DNA from: Dolomitihabitans soli
GTDB taxonomy: Bacteria; Actinomycetota; Actinomycetes; Streptosporangiales; Streptosporangiaceae
Length of the DNA stretch: 64,000 bases
Assembly (NCBI RefSeq): GCF_022213955.1
Contig: NZ_JAKNTW010000008.1
Coordinates: 186,001-250,000 of the forward strand
Direction of reading: 5' to 3'
The translations under genes were made by a program, and so were the position numbers. This document shows positions 43,145 through 52,550 of the stretch, in pieces. The stretch's first letter is position 1; each line of letters starts with the position of its first letter. Below the pieces are notes generated by a model. That model saw only the letters and a list, made by a program, of their open reading frames with translations. It did not search any database and was not told where the DNA came from.

Positions 43145-45473
43145 CGGCGTGACCCTCCTTTCCGTTCCACACGTCGCGGTGCTTGTCTGCCTCGCTGCGT
43201 CCCTGTTGCCAGCCGAGCTGCATGGAGGACATCAGGTCGAAGAGCTCTTCGGGAGAGCGGGTGGACACTTCTGGGCGCTCCCGCGGCTGCGGCCCCCGCA
43301 GCTGGGGCGCCAGGTTGGCCTGCCGTACCCGTCTGGGCAGGCCGTCGAGGTCGTCGTCCAGGTCGTCGTCGAAGTCGTCGTTCGGCTCGGTGACGGGCGC
43401 CAGCGGGGCCGCGAACCAGTCCGCCCCCGAATCGCTGGAGTCCGCCACGAGCTGGGCGGTGGGCGCGCCCATCGGCATCGCGGAGGGCCGCAACGGCGAC
43501 GCGCTCAGCCCGCGCAGCGGGTTGTCGGTGCGCGGCACGCCGGAGTACGGCAGGCCGCTGTCGACGGCCGGGGTGCCCGTGTACGGCGTGTCGGGCCCGG
43601 CGAGCAGGTGCGGCGGCAGCATCACGATCGCCGTGGTGCCGTCGTACGGCGAGGGCCTGAGCATGACCTTGATGCCGTGCCTGGCCGCCAGCCTGGCCAC
43701 GACGAACAGTCCCATCCGGTCGCTGCCCGCCAGGTCGAACTCCGGCGGGCTGGCGAGCCGGGCGTTGATCTCATCGATCCTGGCCTGGTTCAGACCGAGT
43801 CCGCGGTCCTCGATCTCCACGCCGAAGCCGTTCGCGGCGGCCAGCCCGCGCACGTGCACGACGGTGTTGGGCGGGGAGAAGACGGTGGCGTTCTCCACCA
43901 GCTCGGCGACCAGGTGGATGACGTCGGTCACCGCGCTGCCCACCAGCAGCGGAGCCTGCGCGACGGGGAGCACCGTGACCCGGGTGTAGTCCTCGACCTC
44001 CAGGACCGAGCTGCGCAGCACGTCGAAGACGGGCACCGGGTCGCGCCATCGCCGGCCGGGCGCCGCGTCCGAGAGGATGATCAGGTTCTCCGCGTGCCTG
44101 CGCATGCGGGTGGTCAGGTGGTCGAGCTTGAACAGGTCCTCCAGCGTGTCCGGCTCCTCGACCTTGCGCTCCATCGTGTCCAGCAGGGTGAGCTGGCGGT
44201 GCAGCAGGGCCTGGTTGCGCCGGGCGAGGTTGAGGAAGACCTGGCTGACCCCCTTGCGCAGCTTCGCCTGGCCGACCGCAGCCTCCACGGCGGTGCTCCA
44301 CACGGCGGAGAACGCCTGCACGACCCGGTCCGCCTCCGCGGTGTTCGCCGGCTTCAGGTCCGGGGCCTCGGCGACGGGGTCCACGTCGTCCCCCTTGCGC
44401 AGCCGCTGGACCAGCCGGGGCAGCCGCTCCTCCGCCAGTTCCACGGCGGACGCCTGGAGCTGCTTCAACTCGTCGATCAGGGCGCGGCCGAACCGGTAGG
44501 ACGCGAGGATCGACAGGATGACGGCGAGCAGGCCGAGCCCCACGACCAGCCCGATCTGCACCAGGGCCGCAATCTTGAGCCTTTCGCCCTTCGCACTGGC
44601 ACGCGCCAGTTCCTGCTGGCTGTTGGCTTCGAGGTTCTTCACCGCGGTCTCGGCGTCCTGTTTCCACACGGCCGCGTCCACCGGCGGCTTCCCGACGAGA
44701 TCCCAGGCGAAGATCTTGTTCTCCGCCGCCGGGATCCGCTGGAAGCCGGGGCTCGCGGCGACCGGCTTGTGGAACACCTTCAGCTCGGGGCCCATGTCCT
44801 GCTCGGCACTGGCGAGGAAGGTCCTGCGGTTGGCCATCGCCGTGATGAAGGCCGCGTGTTCCGCCCGTGTCATCGCACCGCGCGTCAACGCGGGGGTGAG
44901 CACGGCGTGCGCCCTGGCCAGGTGCTCCGTCATGGTGCTGTAGGCGGACAGGCCGCGCAGCACCCGGTAGGACGACGCGCTGGTGATCGTGTTCGACCCG
45001 CCGTACTGCCGGTTGGCGACGACGACGAACGCGTTGAACGCCTCGGTCACCTCCAGCGGGGAGGACCGTCCCGCGTCGGCGTTGGCACGCAGCGCGGCCA
45101 GCCCGTCCAGGGCCGAGAGCAGGCTCCGCAGGTTGTCGCGGTCGGTTTGGGACGCGCCCTGCAGGTCGAGGGAGTTGGCCACCTCGCGCAGCGTCGCCAC
45201 CTTGCCGTCGGTGAGCCGCCGCTGGGCCTGCAGCGGCCCGTTGGCGTTGGTACGGCCGGCGAACTGGGCCGAGAGCTGACGCTCCCGCTGGATCTCCAGG
45301 ACCACGGCACGGGAGGGCTCTCCGATGGCCTGCCAGCGGTTCGCGGCCTGGGAGAGGCCGACGATCTCACCGACGGTGGTGTAGGCCATGAACGCCCACA
45401 GGACGATCAGGGAGATCAGCGGGACCAGGAGGATTCTGAGGATCTTCGACCGGATCGGCGGGGCTGATCTCAT
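43131..45473 (-). CDS. cvnA: conservon sensor histidine kinase CvnA
   Basis: A 780-residue membrane sensor. The N-terminal transmembrane segment (ILRILLVPLISLIVLWAFMA) is followed by an extracytoplasmic nitrate/nitrite-sensing (NIT)-like domain to about residue 300, a second segment (ALVQIGLVVGLGLLAVILSI), a coiled region, and a GHKL ATPase domain (LVAELVENATVFSPPNT, EIEDRGLGL, GLFVVARLAARHG). The tail after residue 640 is Pro/Ser-rich and disordered. No phospho-accepting His motif of classic type is obvious, as in other conservon kinases. First gene of the operon. Confidence 0.9.
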   Translation of the reverse strand: MRSAPPIRSKILRILLVPLISLIVLWAFMAYTTVGEIVGLSQAANRWQAIGEPSRAVVLEIQRERQLSAQFAGRTNANGPLQAQRRLTDGKVATLREVANSLDLQGASQTDRDNLRSLLSALDGLAALRANADAGRSSPLEVTEAFNAFVVVANRQYGGSNTITSASSYRVLRGLSAYSTMTEHLARAHAVLTPALTRGAMTRAEHAAFITAMANRRTFLASAEQDMGPELKVFHKPVAASPGFQRIPAAENKIFAWDLVGKPPVDAAVWKQDAETAVKNLEANSQQELARASAKGERLKIAALVQIGLVVGLGLLAVILSILASYRFGRALIDELKQLQASAVELAEERLPRLVQRLRKGDDVDPVAEAPDLKPANTAEADRVVQAFSAVWSTAVEAAVGQAKLRKGVSQVFLNLARRNQALLHRQLTLLDTMERKVEEPDTLEDLFKLDHLTTRMRRHAENLIILSDAAPGRRWRDPVPVFDVLRSSVLEVEDYTRVTVLPVAQAPLLVGSAVTDVIHLVAELVENATVFSPPNTVVHVRGLAAANGFGVEIEDRGLGLNQARIDEINARLASPPEFDLAGSDRMGLFVVARLAARHGIKVMLRPSPYDGTTAIVMLPPHLLAGPDTPYTGTPAVDSGLPYSGVPRTDNPLRGLSASPLRPSAMPMGAPTAQLVADSSDSGADWFAAPLAPVTEPNDDFDDDLDDDLDGLPRRVRQANLAPQLRGPQPRERPEVSTRSPEELFDLMSSMQLGWQQGRSEADKHRDVWNGKEGHADGRP

Positions 45474-45902
45474 GCATCGTGTCCCATTCGGCGCGTTCGG
45501 GGCGTAGCCGGGGGCAGCTGTCTCCCCCGAGACCGCACCCCACGACTGATACGCGTGTGATTCGACACACTATGCCCGCGGGGCAGAACGAACATCAAGC
45601 CACGAAAGCGGCGATTGAGTATCTGTTGTCGGCGACTGTTGACCGTCCGGTTAGGCATTTCGGCCCTCCCCGATGTCCAGCACGTCTGGTGATCATGCTC
45701 TCACCAGGAGTGTTTTGTCGCGTTCCTTTTAGAGCGGCGTCCGAAACTACCATTTTCCCCACCACCTCTGGCTCCATTGAGCCGCGTTTCGGCCCGACAA
45801 AATGGCCCGCGGGCAAGGTGTCCACACATAACCGAACAAGATTCGCCTTAGCCACCGCGACGGCCATGAAGCTTCGGGGTACGGCGCGCCCGCCGTACCC
45901 GT
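45474..45902. other. spacer upstream of the conservon
   Basis: A 429-base gap with lower GC than its neighbours, expected to hold the cvnA promoter. A 90-codon minus-strand frame (45595-45867) lacks a ribosome site and any family resemblance and is not called. No RNA gene or repeat is recognised. Confidence 0.4.
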
Positions 45903-46604
45903 CTAACCCAGCGTCGCGCAGAGGCGCGGGACCGCGACCCCGATCGGGTCGCGGATCACCTCGTCGGCCACCTCGTCGTACGGCGTGGGCTCGCCGTTGA
46001 CGATGATCAGACGGGCTCCCGCGCGGGCCGCGATGCCCACCAGGGAGGCGGCGGGCTGCACCTGCAGCGAGGAGCCGACGGCCAGGAACACGGCCGCCTC
46101 CTCAGCCGCCTCGATCGCGTGGGCGAGCGTGTCCCGGTCGAGGGACTGGCCGAACATCACCGTCGTCGTCTTCAGGATCCCGCCGCACGCCCGGCAGGCG
46201 GGGTCGGCCTCGCCGGCCAGCACCCGGTCGATCGCCTCGCGGGTCGTCGAGCGCGCGTCGCAGACCGTGCACACCGCGCCGAACATGTTGCCGTGCAGCT
46301 CCAGCACCCGCTCGGGCGGCGATCCCGCTCGCTGGTGCAGGCCGTCGACGTTCTGCGTGATGATCCAGGCGCCGGGCAGCGCGGCGAGGGCGCGGTGGGC
46401 CGGGTTGGGCTCCGCCTGCCAGGCCGGGTTGTCCCTGCGGTACAGCCAGGAGCGGCGGCGGATCTCGGGATCGGCCATGTAGTAGTCGTAGGTGACCAGC
46501 TTCTCGTGGTCAGGGTCCCGGCGCCAGACGCCGGCGGGGCCTCGGTAGTCGGGAATCCCCGACTCGGTGGAGATCCCCGCGCCGGTCAGCACCGTGATCG
46601 TCAT
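45903..46604 (-). CDS. sirtuin (NAD-dependent protein deacylase)
   Basis: A 233-residue Sir2 enzyme: GAGISTESGIPDYRG binds NAD, TQNVDGLHQRAG holds active-site residues, ELHGNM carries the catalytic His, zinc cysteines are in CTVC and CRAC, and VGSSLQVQPAA closes the NAD pocket. It removes acyl groups from lysines. The ATG at 46604 is chosen; one four codons upstream is possible. Base composition is like its neighbours. Confidence 0.92.
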   Translation of the reverse strand: MTITVLTGAGISTESGIPDYRGPAGVWRRDPDHEKLVTYDYYMADPEIRRRSWLYRRDNPAWQAEPNPAHRALAALPGAWIITQNVDGLHQRAGSPPERVLELHGNMFGAVCTVCDARSTTREAIDRVLAGEADPACRACGGILKTTTVMFGQSLDRDTLAHAIEAAEEAAVFLAVGSSLQVQPAASLVGIAARAGARLIIVNGEPTPYDEVADEVIRDPIGVAVPRLCATLG

Positions 46605-47073
46605 ATGGGCGAGCATAACCAGGCGCACGCGGGCGTACGGCGGCCCGCGCCGCGTCCGGGCGCTGCGAGCGGTCCGGGGAGCGGATGTTCGAGAGATCGG
46701 GCCGTGTGCGTAACGGATACCTGGCCGCCAGGGGGACGAAGGACCTCGCACCCCTCCGCGTAGGGTTGAGCGGGCACGCACAGGGGGGAGCAGCGATCGT
46801 CGAATTCTCCGGATACCGGGCCCAGGAGACGTCCACGCACCCCACGTGCCGCCCACCGGCCTCGGCAGGCCGGGAAACCACGTGCCCGACAACGGATCCA
46901 AGCGGGACCTGAACACCTGAGCCGCCGCTGAGAGCGCAGCTGACATGTCGGCTCGCGAGCGTAATATCGCACCACCGCCGCCACCCCCTGACTCCAGGCG
47001 CGAACACTGCCGGCGCGGGTCCTGGAGCGCGAAACACGCGGCGTTCTCCCCGAAACCCCTTGAGGATCGACTG
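46605..47073. other. divergent spacer between sirtuin and P450 genes
   Basis: No gene supported. Frames running through it are low-complexity or antisense extensions of the flanking genes. Promoters for both flanking genes should lie here. Confidence 0.35.
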
Positions 47074-48246
47074 ATGTCCGAGACAGACTTCCCGCTCCTG
47101 CAGTTCACGCGCGAGGGACTGGACCCGGTGGCCGAGCTCGGCCGCATCCGCGCGGAGCACCCCGTCTTCCCGATGAAGGTCCCCGGCGGCTCCACCGTCT
47201 GGCTGGTCACCAGGTACGAGGACGCGCGCGCCGTGCTCAGCGACCACATCGCTTTCAGCAACGACTTCAACAACGTGCTGGGCGCCACCCAGCAGGAGGA
47301 CCCGGGCGGTCTCGGCTTCCGCGACCCGCCGGAGCACACCCGGCTGCGCCGGCTGCTCACGCCCGAGTTCACCACGCGGCGGCTGCGGCGCCTGGTGCCG
47401 CGGATCGAGGCCATCGTCGCCGAGCACCTCGACGCGATGGAGCAGGCCGGTTCCCCGGCCGACCTGGTGGAGCACTTCGCCCTGCCCATCCCGTCGCTGG
47501 TCGTCTGCGAACTGCTCGGCGTGCCGTACGGCGACCGGTCCGACTTCCTGCGGCTGAGCACCGACCGCTTCGACTTCTCCGCCGGGCCCGAGGCGTCCCT
47601 GCAGGCGGTCAACGACTCCATGGCCTACCTCACCGACCTGGTCGCGCGGGAGCGGAAGACCCCCGGCGACGGGCTGCTCGGCATGTTGCTCCGCGACCAC
47701 GGCGACGAGGTCTCCGACCGGGAGCTGGCCAGTCTCGCCGACGGGATGCTGACCGGCGGGCACGACACGAGCACGAGCATGCTCTCGCTCGGCACGCTGT
47801 GGCTGCTGCAGAACCCGGCGCAGCTGGCCCGGGTGCGCGACGAGGCGGCCCACGTCGTCCCGGTGGTCGAGGAGTTGCTGCGCTACCTCTCGGTCGTGCA
47901 GGTCGCGTTCCCGCGCTTCGCCCGCGCGGACATGGAGCTGGCCGGGCAGCGGATCGCGGCCGGCGAGATGGTGCTCTGTTCGCTGTCGGCGGCCAACCGC
48001 GACCCGGCGCTCGGCAGGGACATGGACGTGGTGCTCCCCGACCGCCAGGTCGCCACGCACCTGGCCTTCGGCCACGGCGTCCACCACTGCATCGGCGCTC
48101 CCCTGGCCCGGATGGAGATGCAGATCGCCTTTCCCGCGCTGCTGCGCCGCTTCCCCGAGCTGCGGCTGGCCGTACCGGCCGAGGAGGTCTCGTTCCGGGG
48201 GATCTCCATCGTCTACGGCGTCGACCGTCTGCCGGTCGCCTGGTAA
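47074..48246 (+). CDS. cytochrome P450
   Basis: A 390-residue soluble bacterial P450. The I-helix is GGHDTSTSM (about residue 228), the E-x-x-R is in EELLRYLS, and the haem loop is FGHGVHHCIGAPLARME with Cys near 339. It resembles the CYP105/107-type enzymes of actinomycetes that oxidise secondary metabolites or xenobiotics. The ATG at 47074 follows TTGAGGATC. Ferredoxin and reductase partners are not adjacent. The conservon is 1.6 kb away on the other strand. Confidence 0.92.
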   Translation: MSETDFPLLQFTREGLDPVAELGRIRAEHPVFPMKVPGGSTVWLVTRYEDARAVLSDHIAFSNDFNNVLGATQQEDPGGLGFRDPPEHTRLRRLLTPEFTTRRLRRLVPRIEAIVAEHLDAMEQAGSPADLVEHFALPIPSLVVCELLGVPYGDRSDFLRLSTDRFDFSAGPEASLQAVNDSMAYLTDLVARERKTPGDGLLGMLLRDHGDEVSDRELASLADGMLTGGHDTSTSMLSLGTLWLLQNPAQLARVRDEAAHVVPVVEELLRYLSVVQVAFPRFARADMELAGQRIAAGEMVLCSLSAANRDPALGRDMDVVLPDRQVATHLAFGHGVHHCIGAPLARMEMQIAFPALLRRFPELRLAVPAEEVSFRGISIVYGVDRLPVAW

Positions 48247-48271
48247 CAATCGAGAGCATCGGAGACTAACG

Positions 48272-48339
48272 AGAGCAGTGCTCTTGACGCCTGGTGGTCG
48301 GGTGGGCCATGCTGTGATTCATCGAGAGCGGTGCTCTCG
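48272..48339 (+). promoter_or_regulatory. promoter flanked by two palindromic operators
   Basis: AGAGC-AGT-GCTCT (48272-48284) and CGAGAGC-GGT-GCTCTCG (48323-48339) are related palindromes 51 bp apart centre to centre. Between them TTGACG (48284-48289) and CATGCT, 18 bases on, form a plausible -35/-10. A further half site CGAGAGC is at 48251. The arrangement suggests tight repression of the gene at 48367 by a TetR- or PadR-like protein encoded elsewhere. Confidence 0.65.
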
Positions 48340-48366
48340 AATGTAACCACTAGTCAGGATGTGCCC

Positions 48367-49002
48367 ATGAACCAGCGTTCGTCAGGTGCGATCGTCTCCA
48401 CCCACACGGGATCCCTCGCCCTCGGCGCGGCCGGCGTCCTCTTTCTCCTCTATCCCGTGGTCCGGCCGTGGGCCGACGAGACCACCATGGCGGGCGCCGA
48501 AGGGATGGCCTCCGCCGCCTGGATCGCCGCGCATCTCTTCGCCGTCGGCGGGTTCGTCCTGTTCATCCTGGCCCTGCTGGGACTGCACACCGCCCTTTCC
48601 GGCGACCGAACTGCTTCCCGGGCGATCGTGACGAGCTTGCTCGGAGCCGGGCTCACCCTCCCCTACTACGGCGCCGAGATCTTCGGCCTCAACGTCATCG
48701 CCGGCCAGGTGGTCAAGGACGGCGACCCGGCCCTGCTCGAACTCGCCGATACGTTCAGGTACGGCACGACGGCGGTCACGATGTTCGCGGGCGGACTGCT
48801 GCTGCTGGCCGTGGGAGCCGTCCTCGCGGCCGTCGCGGTGTGGCGGTCCGGCGTCCTGGCTCGCTGGAGCGGCGTCCCGCTGGCCCTCGGCTTCGCCCTG
48901 TTCATCCCGCAGTTCTTCGGCACGCCGGCGATGCGCATCGCCCACGGCGTGCTGATGGCCGCCGGCGGCCTCTGGCTCGCCGTGAGCATGCGCCGCCGCT
49001 GA
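48367..49002 (+). CDS. six-helix membrane protein
   Basis: A 211-residue polytopic protein with about six hydrophobic segments (SLALGAAGVLFLLYPVV, AAHLFAVGGFVLFILALLGL, MFAGGLLLLAVGAVLAAVAV and others) and few charged residues. It resembles DUF4386-like actinobacterial membrane proteins, but no family can be fixed. ATG at 48367. Strong operator palindromes cover its promoter, so it is inducible. Confidence 0.65.
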   Translation: MNQRSSGAIVSTHTGSLALGAAGVLFLLYPVVRPWADETTMAGAEGMASAAWIAAHLFAVGGFVLFILALLGLHTALSGDRTASRAIVTSLLGAGLTLPYYGAEIFGLNVIAGQVVKDGDPALLELADTFRYGTTAVTMFAGGLLLLAVGAVLAAVAVWRSGVLARWSGVPLALGFALFIPQFFGTPAMRIAHGVLMAAGGLWLAVSMRRR

Positions 49003-49169
49003 CCACGCGTTGATCGCCTCCCGGCATGTTCCCGGTCTGCGAAAGCCCTCGAAACGTAACGTGTCCGGTCAGCTTCTCACCGTAGTAGCTTTGCTCAGCA
49101 GTCAGCATGAACCCGCAGGTCAGAAGGGTAGAAGAAGAGCATCTTCTTCGCCCGATCGGGGGGCTCGTA

Positions 49170-50213
49170 ATGCGCTTCAGGGTTGGTCCCGTAGGGGCCG
49201 TCGTGTTGAGTGCGGTCTCGCTCGCCGCATGCATGCCATGGGAGAGCGACGACACGGTCAAGGTGGCACCCGTCAAGGCGTCCGCACCGTCACAGGAGAT
49301 GGTCCGCAAGGCGAACATCGCCGCCGCGACGACGGCCAAGGCCAACGAGCTGGGCCAGATACCCGTGCTCATGTACCACCGGATCGTCGACAAGGCGGCG
49401 GGGCCGGACGACCGGACTCCCAAGCAGTTCCGCGCCGAGCTGGATCGCCTGGTGAAGGAGAACTACGTGCCGATCACGGCCGCGGAGTACGTCACCGGGC
49501 GGATCGGCATCCCCGCGGGCAAGCACCCCGTCGTGCTGACCTTCGACGACTCCTCACCGTCACAGCTCACCCTGGACGGCCTGGGCGTGCCGGCGCCCAA
49601 CACGGCGGTCGCCATCATGCTCGACGTGGCCAGGCGCCACCCGTCGTTCCGCCCGGTCGCCACCTTCTACGTGACCCGTGACATGTTCGGGAAGACGCGC
49701 CCCGAGGAGAAGGCGCAGATGATGACGTGGCTGCAGAACAACAAGTTCGACCTCGGCAACCACACCCACGACCACCTCAACCTGCGCGGGCGCTCCAAGC
49801 AGGAGGTCAACAAGGAGATCGTGGCGGGCCACAAGCTGATCACCTCGATGGTCAAGAGCGACCCCGTCACGCTGGCGCTGCCGTACGGGAACCAGCCGAG
49901 CACCAAGGAGTGGGCGCGGCGCGGCTCGCTCTCCGGCGTGCGGTACGACTACGGCGGGGTGTTCCTCGCGGGCTACACTCCGGCTCCCTCCCCCTTCGCC
50001 AAGGACTTCGACCCGCTCGGCATCCCGCGCATCCGGTCGCACGACAAGGTGGGCGACTGCGCCAAGTTCTGCTCCACGGCCTGGCTCGACTGGCTCCAGG
50101 CCCACCCCGACGAGAGATACACCTCCGACGGCAACATCAGGACCGTGGCCTACCCCAAGTTCAAGGAGCCGTTCACGGCCAAGAAGTTCGCCTCCTACGC
50201 CTTGCCGTACTGA
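49170..50213 (+). CDS. polysaccharide deacetylase lipoprotein
   Basis: A 347-residue exported protein: N-terminal signal with lipobox SLAAC (Cys about residue 21), a linker, then a NodB-type polysaccharide deacetylase domain. VLTFDDSS carries the metal/base aspartates and NHTHDHLNL the H-x3-H metal ligands. The opening VLMYHRIVD is typical of cell-wall deacetylases. Presumed to remove acetyl groups from peptidoglycan or another extracellular glycan. The ATG at 49170 is chosen to place the signal peptide at the N-terminus. Its last 19 bases overlap the convergent IspH gene. Confidence 0.86.
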   Translation: MRFRVGPVGAVVLSAVSLAACMPWESDDTVKVAPVKASAPSQEMVRKANIAAATTAKANELGQIPVLMYHRIVDKAAGPDDRTPKQFRAELDRLVKENYVPITAAEYVTGRIGIPAGKHPVVLTFDDSSPSQLTLDGLGVPAPNTAVAIMLDVARRHPSFRPVATFYVTRDMFGKTRPEEKAQMMTWLQNNKFDLGNHTHDHLNLRGRSKQEVNKEIVAGHKLITSMVKSDPVTLALPYGNQPSTKEWARRGSLSGVRYDYGGVFLAGYTPAPSPFAKDFDPLGIPRIRSHDKVGDCAKFCSTAWLDWLQAHPDERYTSDGNIRTVAYPKFKEPFTAKKFASYALPY

Positions 50214-51454
50214 CCCGCCGAGGGCAGCGTGAAGCGGACGGTCTCCCGTGCCACCTCGCGTTCGGCCACGGTGACCGGACCCAGGCCGGACAACGCGGAG
50301 ATCACGTCCTCGACCAGCCGGGGCGGGGCGGAGGCGCCGGCGGTGAGGCCGACCACCCGAGCGCCGGTCAGCCATTCGGGGCGGATGTCGCCGGCGTCGT
50401 CGACCAGATGCGCGGGGGCGCCGTGCCGGTGCGCCAGCTCGACCAGGCGCACCGAGTTGGAGGAGTTCGCCGAACCGATGACCAGCACCAGGTCCGACTC
50501 CTCGGCGATCACCTTGACCGCGTTCTGCCGGTTGGTCGTGGCGTAGCAGATGTCGTCGGAACCCGGGCCGCGCAGGTCGGCGAACCTGGCACGCAGCGCG
50601 TCGACCACCTCGGCCGTCTCGTCCACGGCCAGCGTGGTCTGCGTCAGGTAGGACACCTTGGCGGGATCGAGCACGAGCAGGCGGTCGACGTCGTCGGTGT
50701 CCTGCACCAGCACGGTCCGGTCGGGAGCCTCGCCCAGCGTGCCCTCGACCTCCTCGTGCCCCGCGTGACCGATCAGCACCACGGTGTCGCCCCGCGCCGC
50801 GAACCTGCGCGCCTCCGCGTGCACCTTGGTGACCAGCGGGCAGGTCGCGTCGATCACGTCCAGCCCGCGGCGCTCCGCCTCGACCCGGACGGCCGGGGAC
50901 ACACCGTGCGCGGAGAACACGACGGTCGCCCCGTCCGGGACGTCGTCGAGCTCCTCCACGAACACCGCCCCGGACGTCTCCAGGCCGGCCACCACATGGG
51001 CGTTGTGCACGATCTGCTTGCGCACGTAGACGGGACCGCCGCGCTGGTCGAGGGCCCGCTCGACGATCTCGACCGCGCGCTCGACCCCGGCGCAGAACGA
51101 CCTCGGCGCGGCCAGCAGGACCGTGCGCGGCCCGGCCGCCCGCAGCCACGCCGCCAGCGAGGCGCGGGCCGACAACCAGCCCGCGTGGTCATCGGCCGCG
51201 ACACCGATGCCGAGCCCCACGGCTCCGGGCAGCACGGCCGCGAGCGAGGTGCTCGGGCCCGCGAGTTCGAGGGAACCGCGAACCGTGGTCAGGCCGCGCC
51301 GCCGCACCTCCCCCGCCATCAGACCGGCCGCCCTGCACTCGATCGAGGACGAGCCGGGAACCAGCAGCTCGTCGGCGACCAGCACCGCCCCCGGCTCCAG
51401 GCTCTCTAGGACCTCTCGCACGGCTCCTCCACTTCTGGAAACGTCATCGGTCAC
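50195..51454 (-). CDS. ispH: IspH (HMBPP reductase) with extra N-terminal domain
   Basis: A 419-residue enzyme converting HMBPP to IPP and DMAPP in the MEP pathway. All catalytic landmarks are present: cluster cysteines C121 ([10 protein letters not shown]), C205 ([11 protein letters not shown]) and C303 ([10 protein letters not shown]), HNAHVV, SAHGVSP and [10 protein letters not shown]. Residues 1-110 are additional to typical IspH and faintly resemble the end of a nucleoside-phosphorylase-like protein ([19 protein letters not shown]). It lies 43 bases after a polyprenyl synthase, in an encapsulin operon, so it is probably a dedicated extra copy. Confidence 0.9.
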   Translation of the reverse strand: MTDDVSRSGGAVREVLESLEPGAVLVADELLVPGSSSIECRAAGLMAGEVRRRGLTTVRGSLELAGPSTSLAAVLPGAVGLGIGVAADDHAGWLSARASLAAWLRAAGPRTVLLAAPRSFCAGVERAVEIVERALDQRGGPVYVRKQIVHNAHVVAGLETSGAVFVEELDDVPDGATVVFSAHGVSPAVRVEAERRGLDVIDATCPLVTKVHAEARRFAARGDTVVLIGHAGHEEVEGTLGEAPDRTVLVQDTDDVDRLLVLDPAKVSYLTQTTLAVDETAEVVDALRARFADLRGPGSDDICYATTNRQNAVKVIAEESDLVLVIGSANSSNSVRLVELAHRHGAPAHLVDDAGDIRPEWLTGARVVGLTAGASAPPRLVEDVISALSGLGPVTVAEREVARETVRFTLPSAGQYGKA

Positions 51455-51497
51455 ATCGGAAGACCAGCCGGAGATCAGGTGGCCGGTCGGGGTCTTG

Positions 51498-52547
51498 TCA
51501 GCGGTCCCGGCGAGCGACCAGTCGTGCGAGGGTGGCCAGCTCCGTCGCGGCGCCGACGCCCGGCTCGGCGGCCACCAGCTCGCGCAATGCCCCCGCCAGC
51601 AGTTCCTCGGCCCGGATCTGGCTCCAGTCCCGGCCCCCCGCCGCGTCGATCAACGCGGCGGCATGACCCAGCTCCTCGTCCGCCAGCGGCGACTCGCGAT
51701 GGTAGAGCGCGGCCAGCTCGCCGCCCGCCGGAGTGCCCAGGGTGAGGGCGGCCACCACCGGCAGGGACTTCTTGCGGTTGCGCAGGTCGGAGTAGACCGG
51801 CTTGCCGGTGACCGCCGGATCTCCCCAGATGCCCAGGAGATCGTCGACGAGCTGGAACGACAGCCCGAGCCGCTCCCCGAACCCGCGTAGATGCCGCACC
51901 TGCTCGGGCGCCGCCCCGCCGTACAGGGCGCCGATCGCGCAGGCGCACCCCAGCAGCGCGCCCGTCTTGCCCTCGGCCATCGCCACGCATTCGGCCAGCG
52001 CGACGTCGGCCCGCCGCTCGAAGGCCACGTCGGCGCTCTGCCCCTCCGTCAGGTCCAGTACGGCGGCGCTCAGCATCCGGGTCGCCTCACCGTTCGCGGG
52101 ATGCCCGGAGGCGGCGAGCACGTCGAAGGCCAGGGCCAGCAGCGCGTCACCCGCGAGGATCGCCGCGCTGAGCCCGAACACACTCCACGCCGTCGGCCGG
52201 TGCCGCCGGGTGGCGTCGCCGTCCATCACGTCGTCGTGCAGCAGGGAGAAGTTGTGCGCCAGCTCGACGGCGACGGCGGCGGGCACCGCGCGTTCGGGGG
52301 CCTCCCCGGCGGCCTCGGCCGACAGCAGGACCAGCGCCGCGCGGATCGCCTTGCCGCCGTCGGTGTCGGCGTCACGGCCGTGCTCGTCGAGCCAGCCGAA
52401 GTGGTAGCCGGCGACGCGGCGCATGGACCCCGGGAGCGAGTCGACCGCCAGCCGCAGCGCCGGATCGAGCAGGCCACGACTCCACACCAGCAGTTCGGCC
52501 GCCGGACGGCCCGCGGCCCTCTCCTCGACCTCCTCGACCTCGGCCAT
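51498..52547 (-). CDS. polyprenyl synthase, probable encapsulin cargo
   Basis: A 349-residue trans-isoprenyl diphosphate synthase. The first Asp-rich motif is LLHDDVMD (D105, D106, D109) and the second [11 protein letters not shown] (D235, D236). It condenses IPP with allylic diphosphates; the residues before the first motif do not settle chain length. Polyprenyl synthases are known cargo of Family 2B encapsulins, and this gene begins 3 bases after a shell gene. Unlike typical cargo it has only about 15 residues before the fold, so no long disordered loading tail is visible. Confidence 0.88.
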   Translation of the reverse strand: MAEVEEVEERAAGRPAAELLVWSRGLLDPALRLAVDSLPGSMRRVAGYHFGWLDEHGRDADTDGGKAIRAALVLLSAEAAGEAPERAVPAAVAVELAHNFSLLHDDVMDGDATRRHRPTAWSVFGLSAAILAGDALLALAFDVLAASGHPANGEATRMLSAAVLDLTEGQSADVAFERRADVALAECVAMAEGKTGALLGCACAIGALYGGAAPEQVRHLRGFGERLGLSFQLVDDLLGIWGDPAVTGKPVYSDLRNRKKSLPVVAALTLGTPAGGELAALYHRESPLADEELGHAAALIDAAGGRDWSQIRAEELLAGALRELVAAEPGVGAATELATLARLVARRDR

Positions 52548-52550
52548 CCC

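Noticed and set aside
45595-45867. 90-codon minus-strand frame upstream of the conservon
   Set aside because: No ribosome site, no family resemblance, and weak codon bias.
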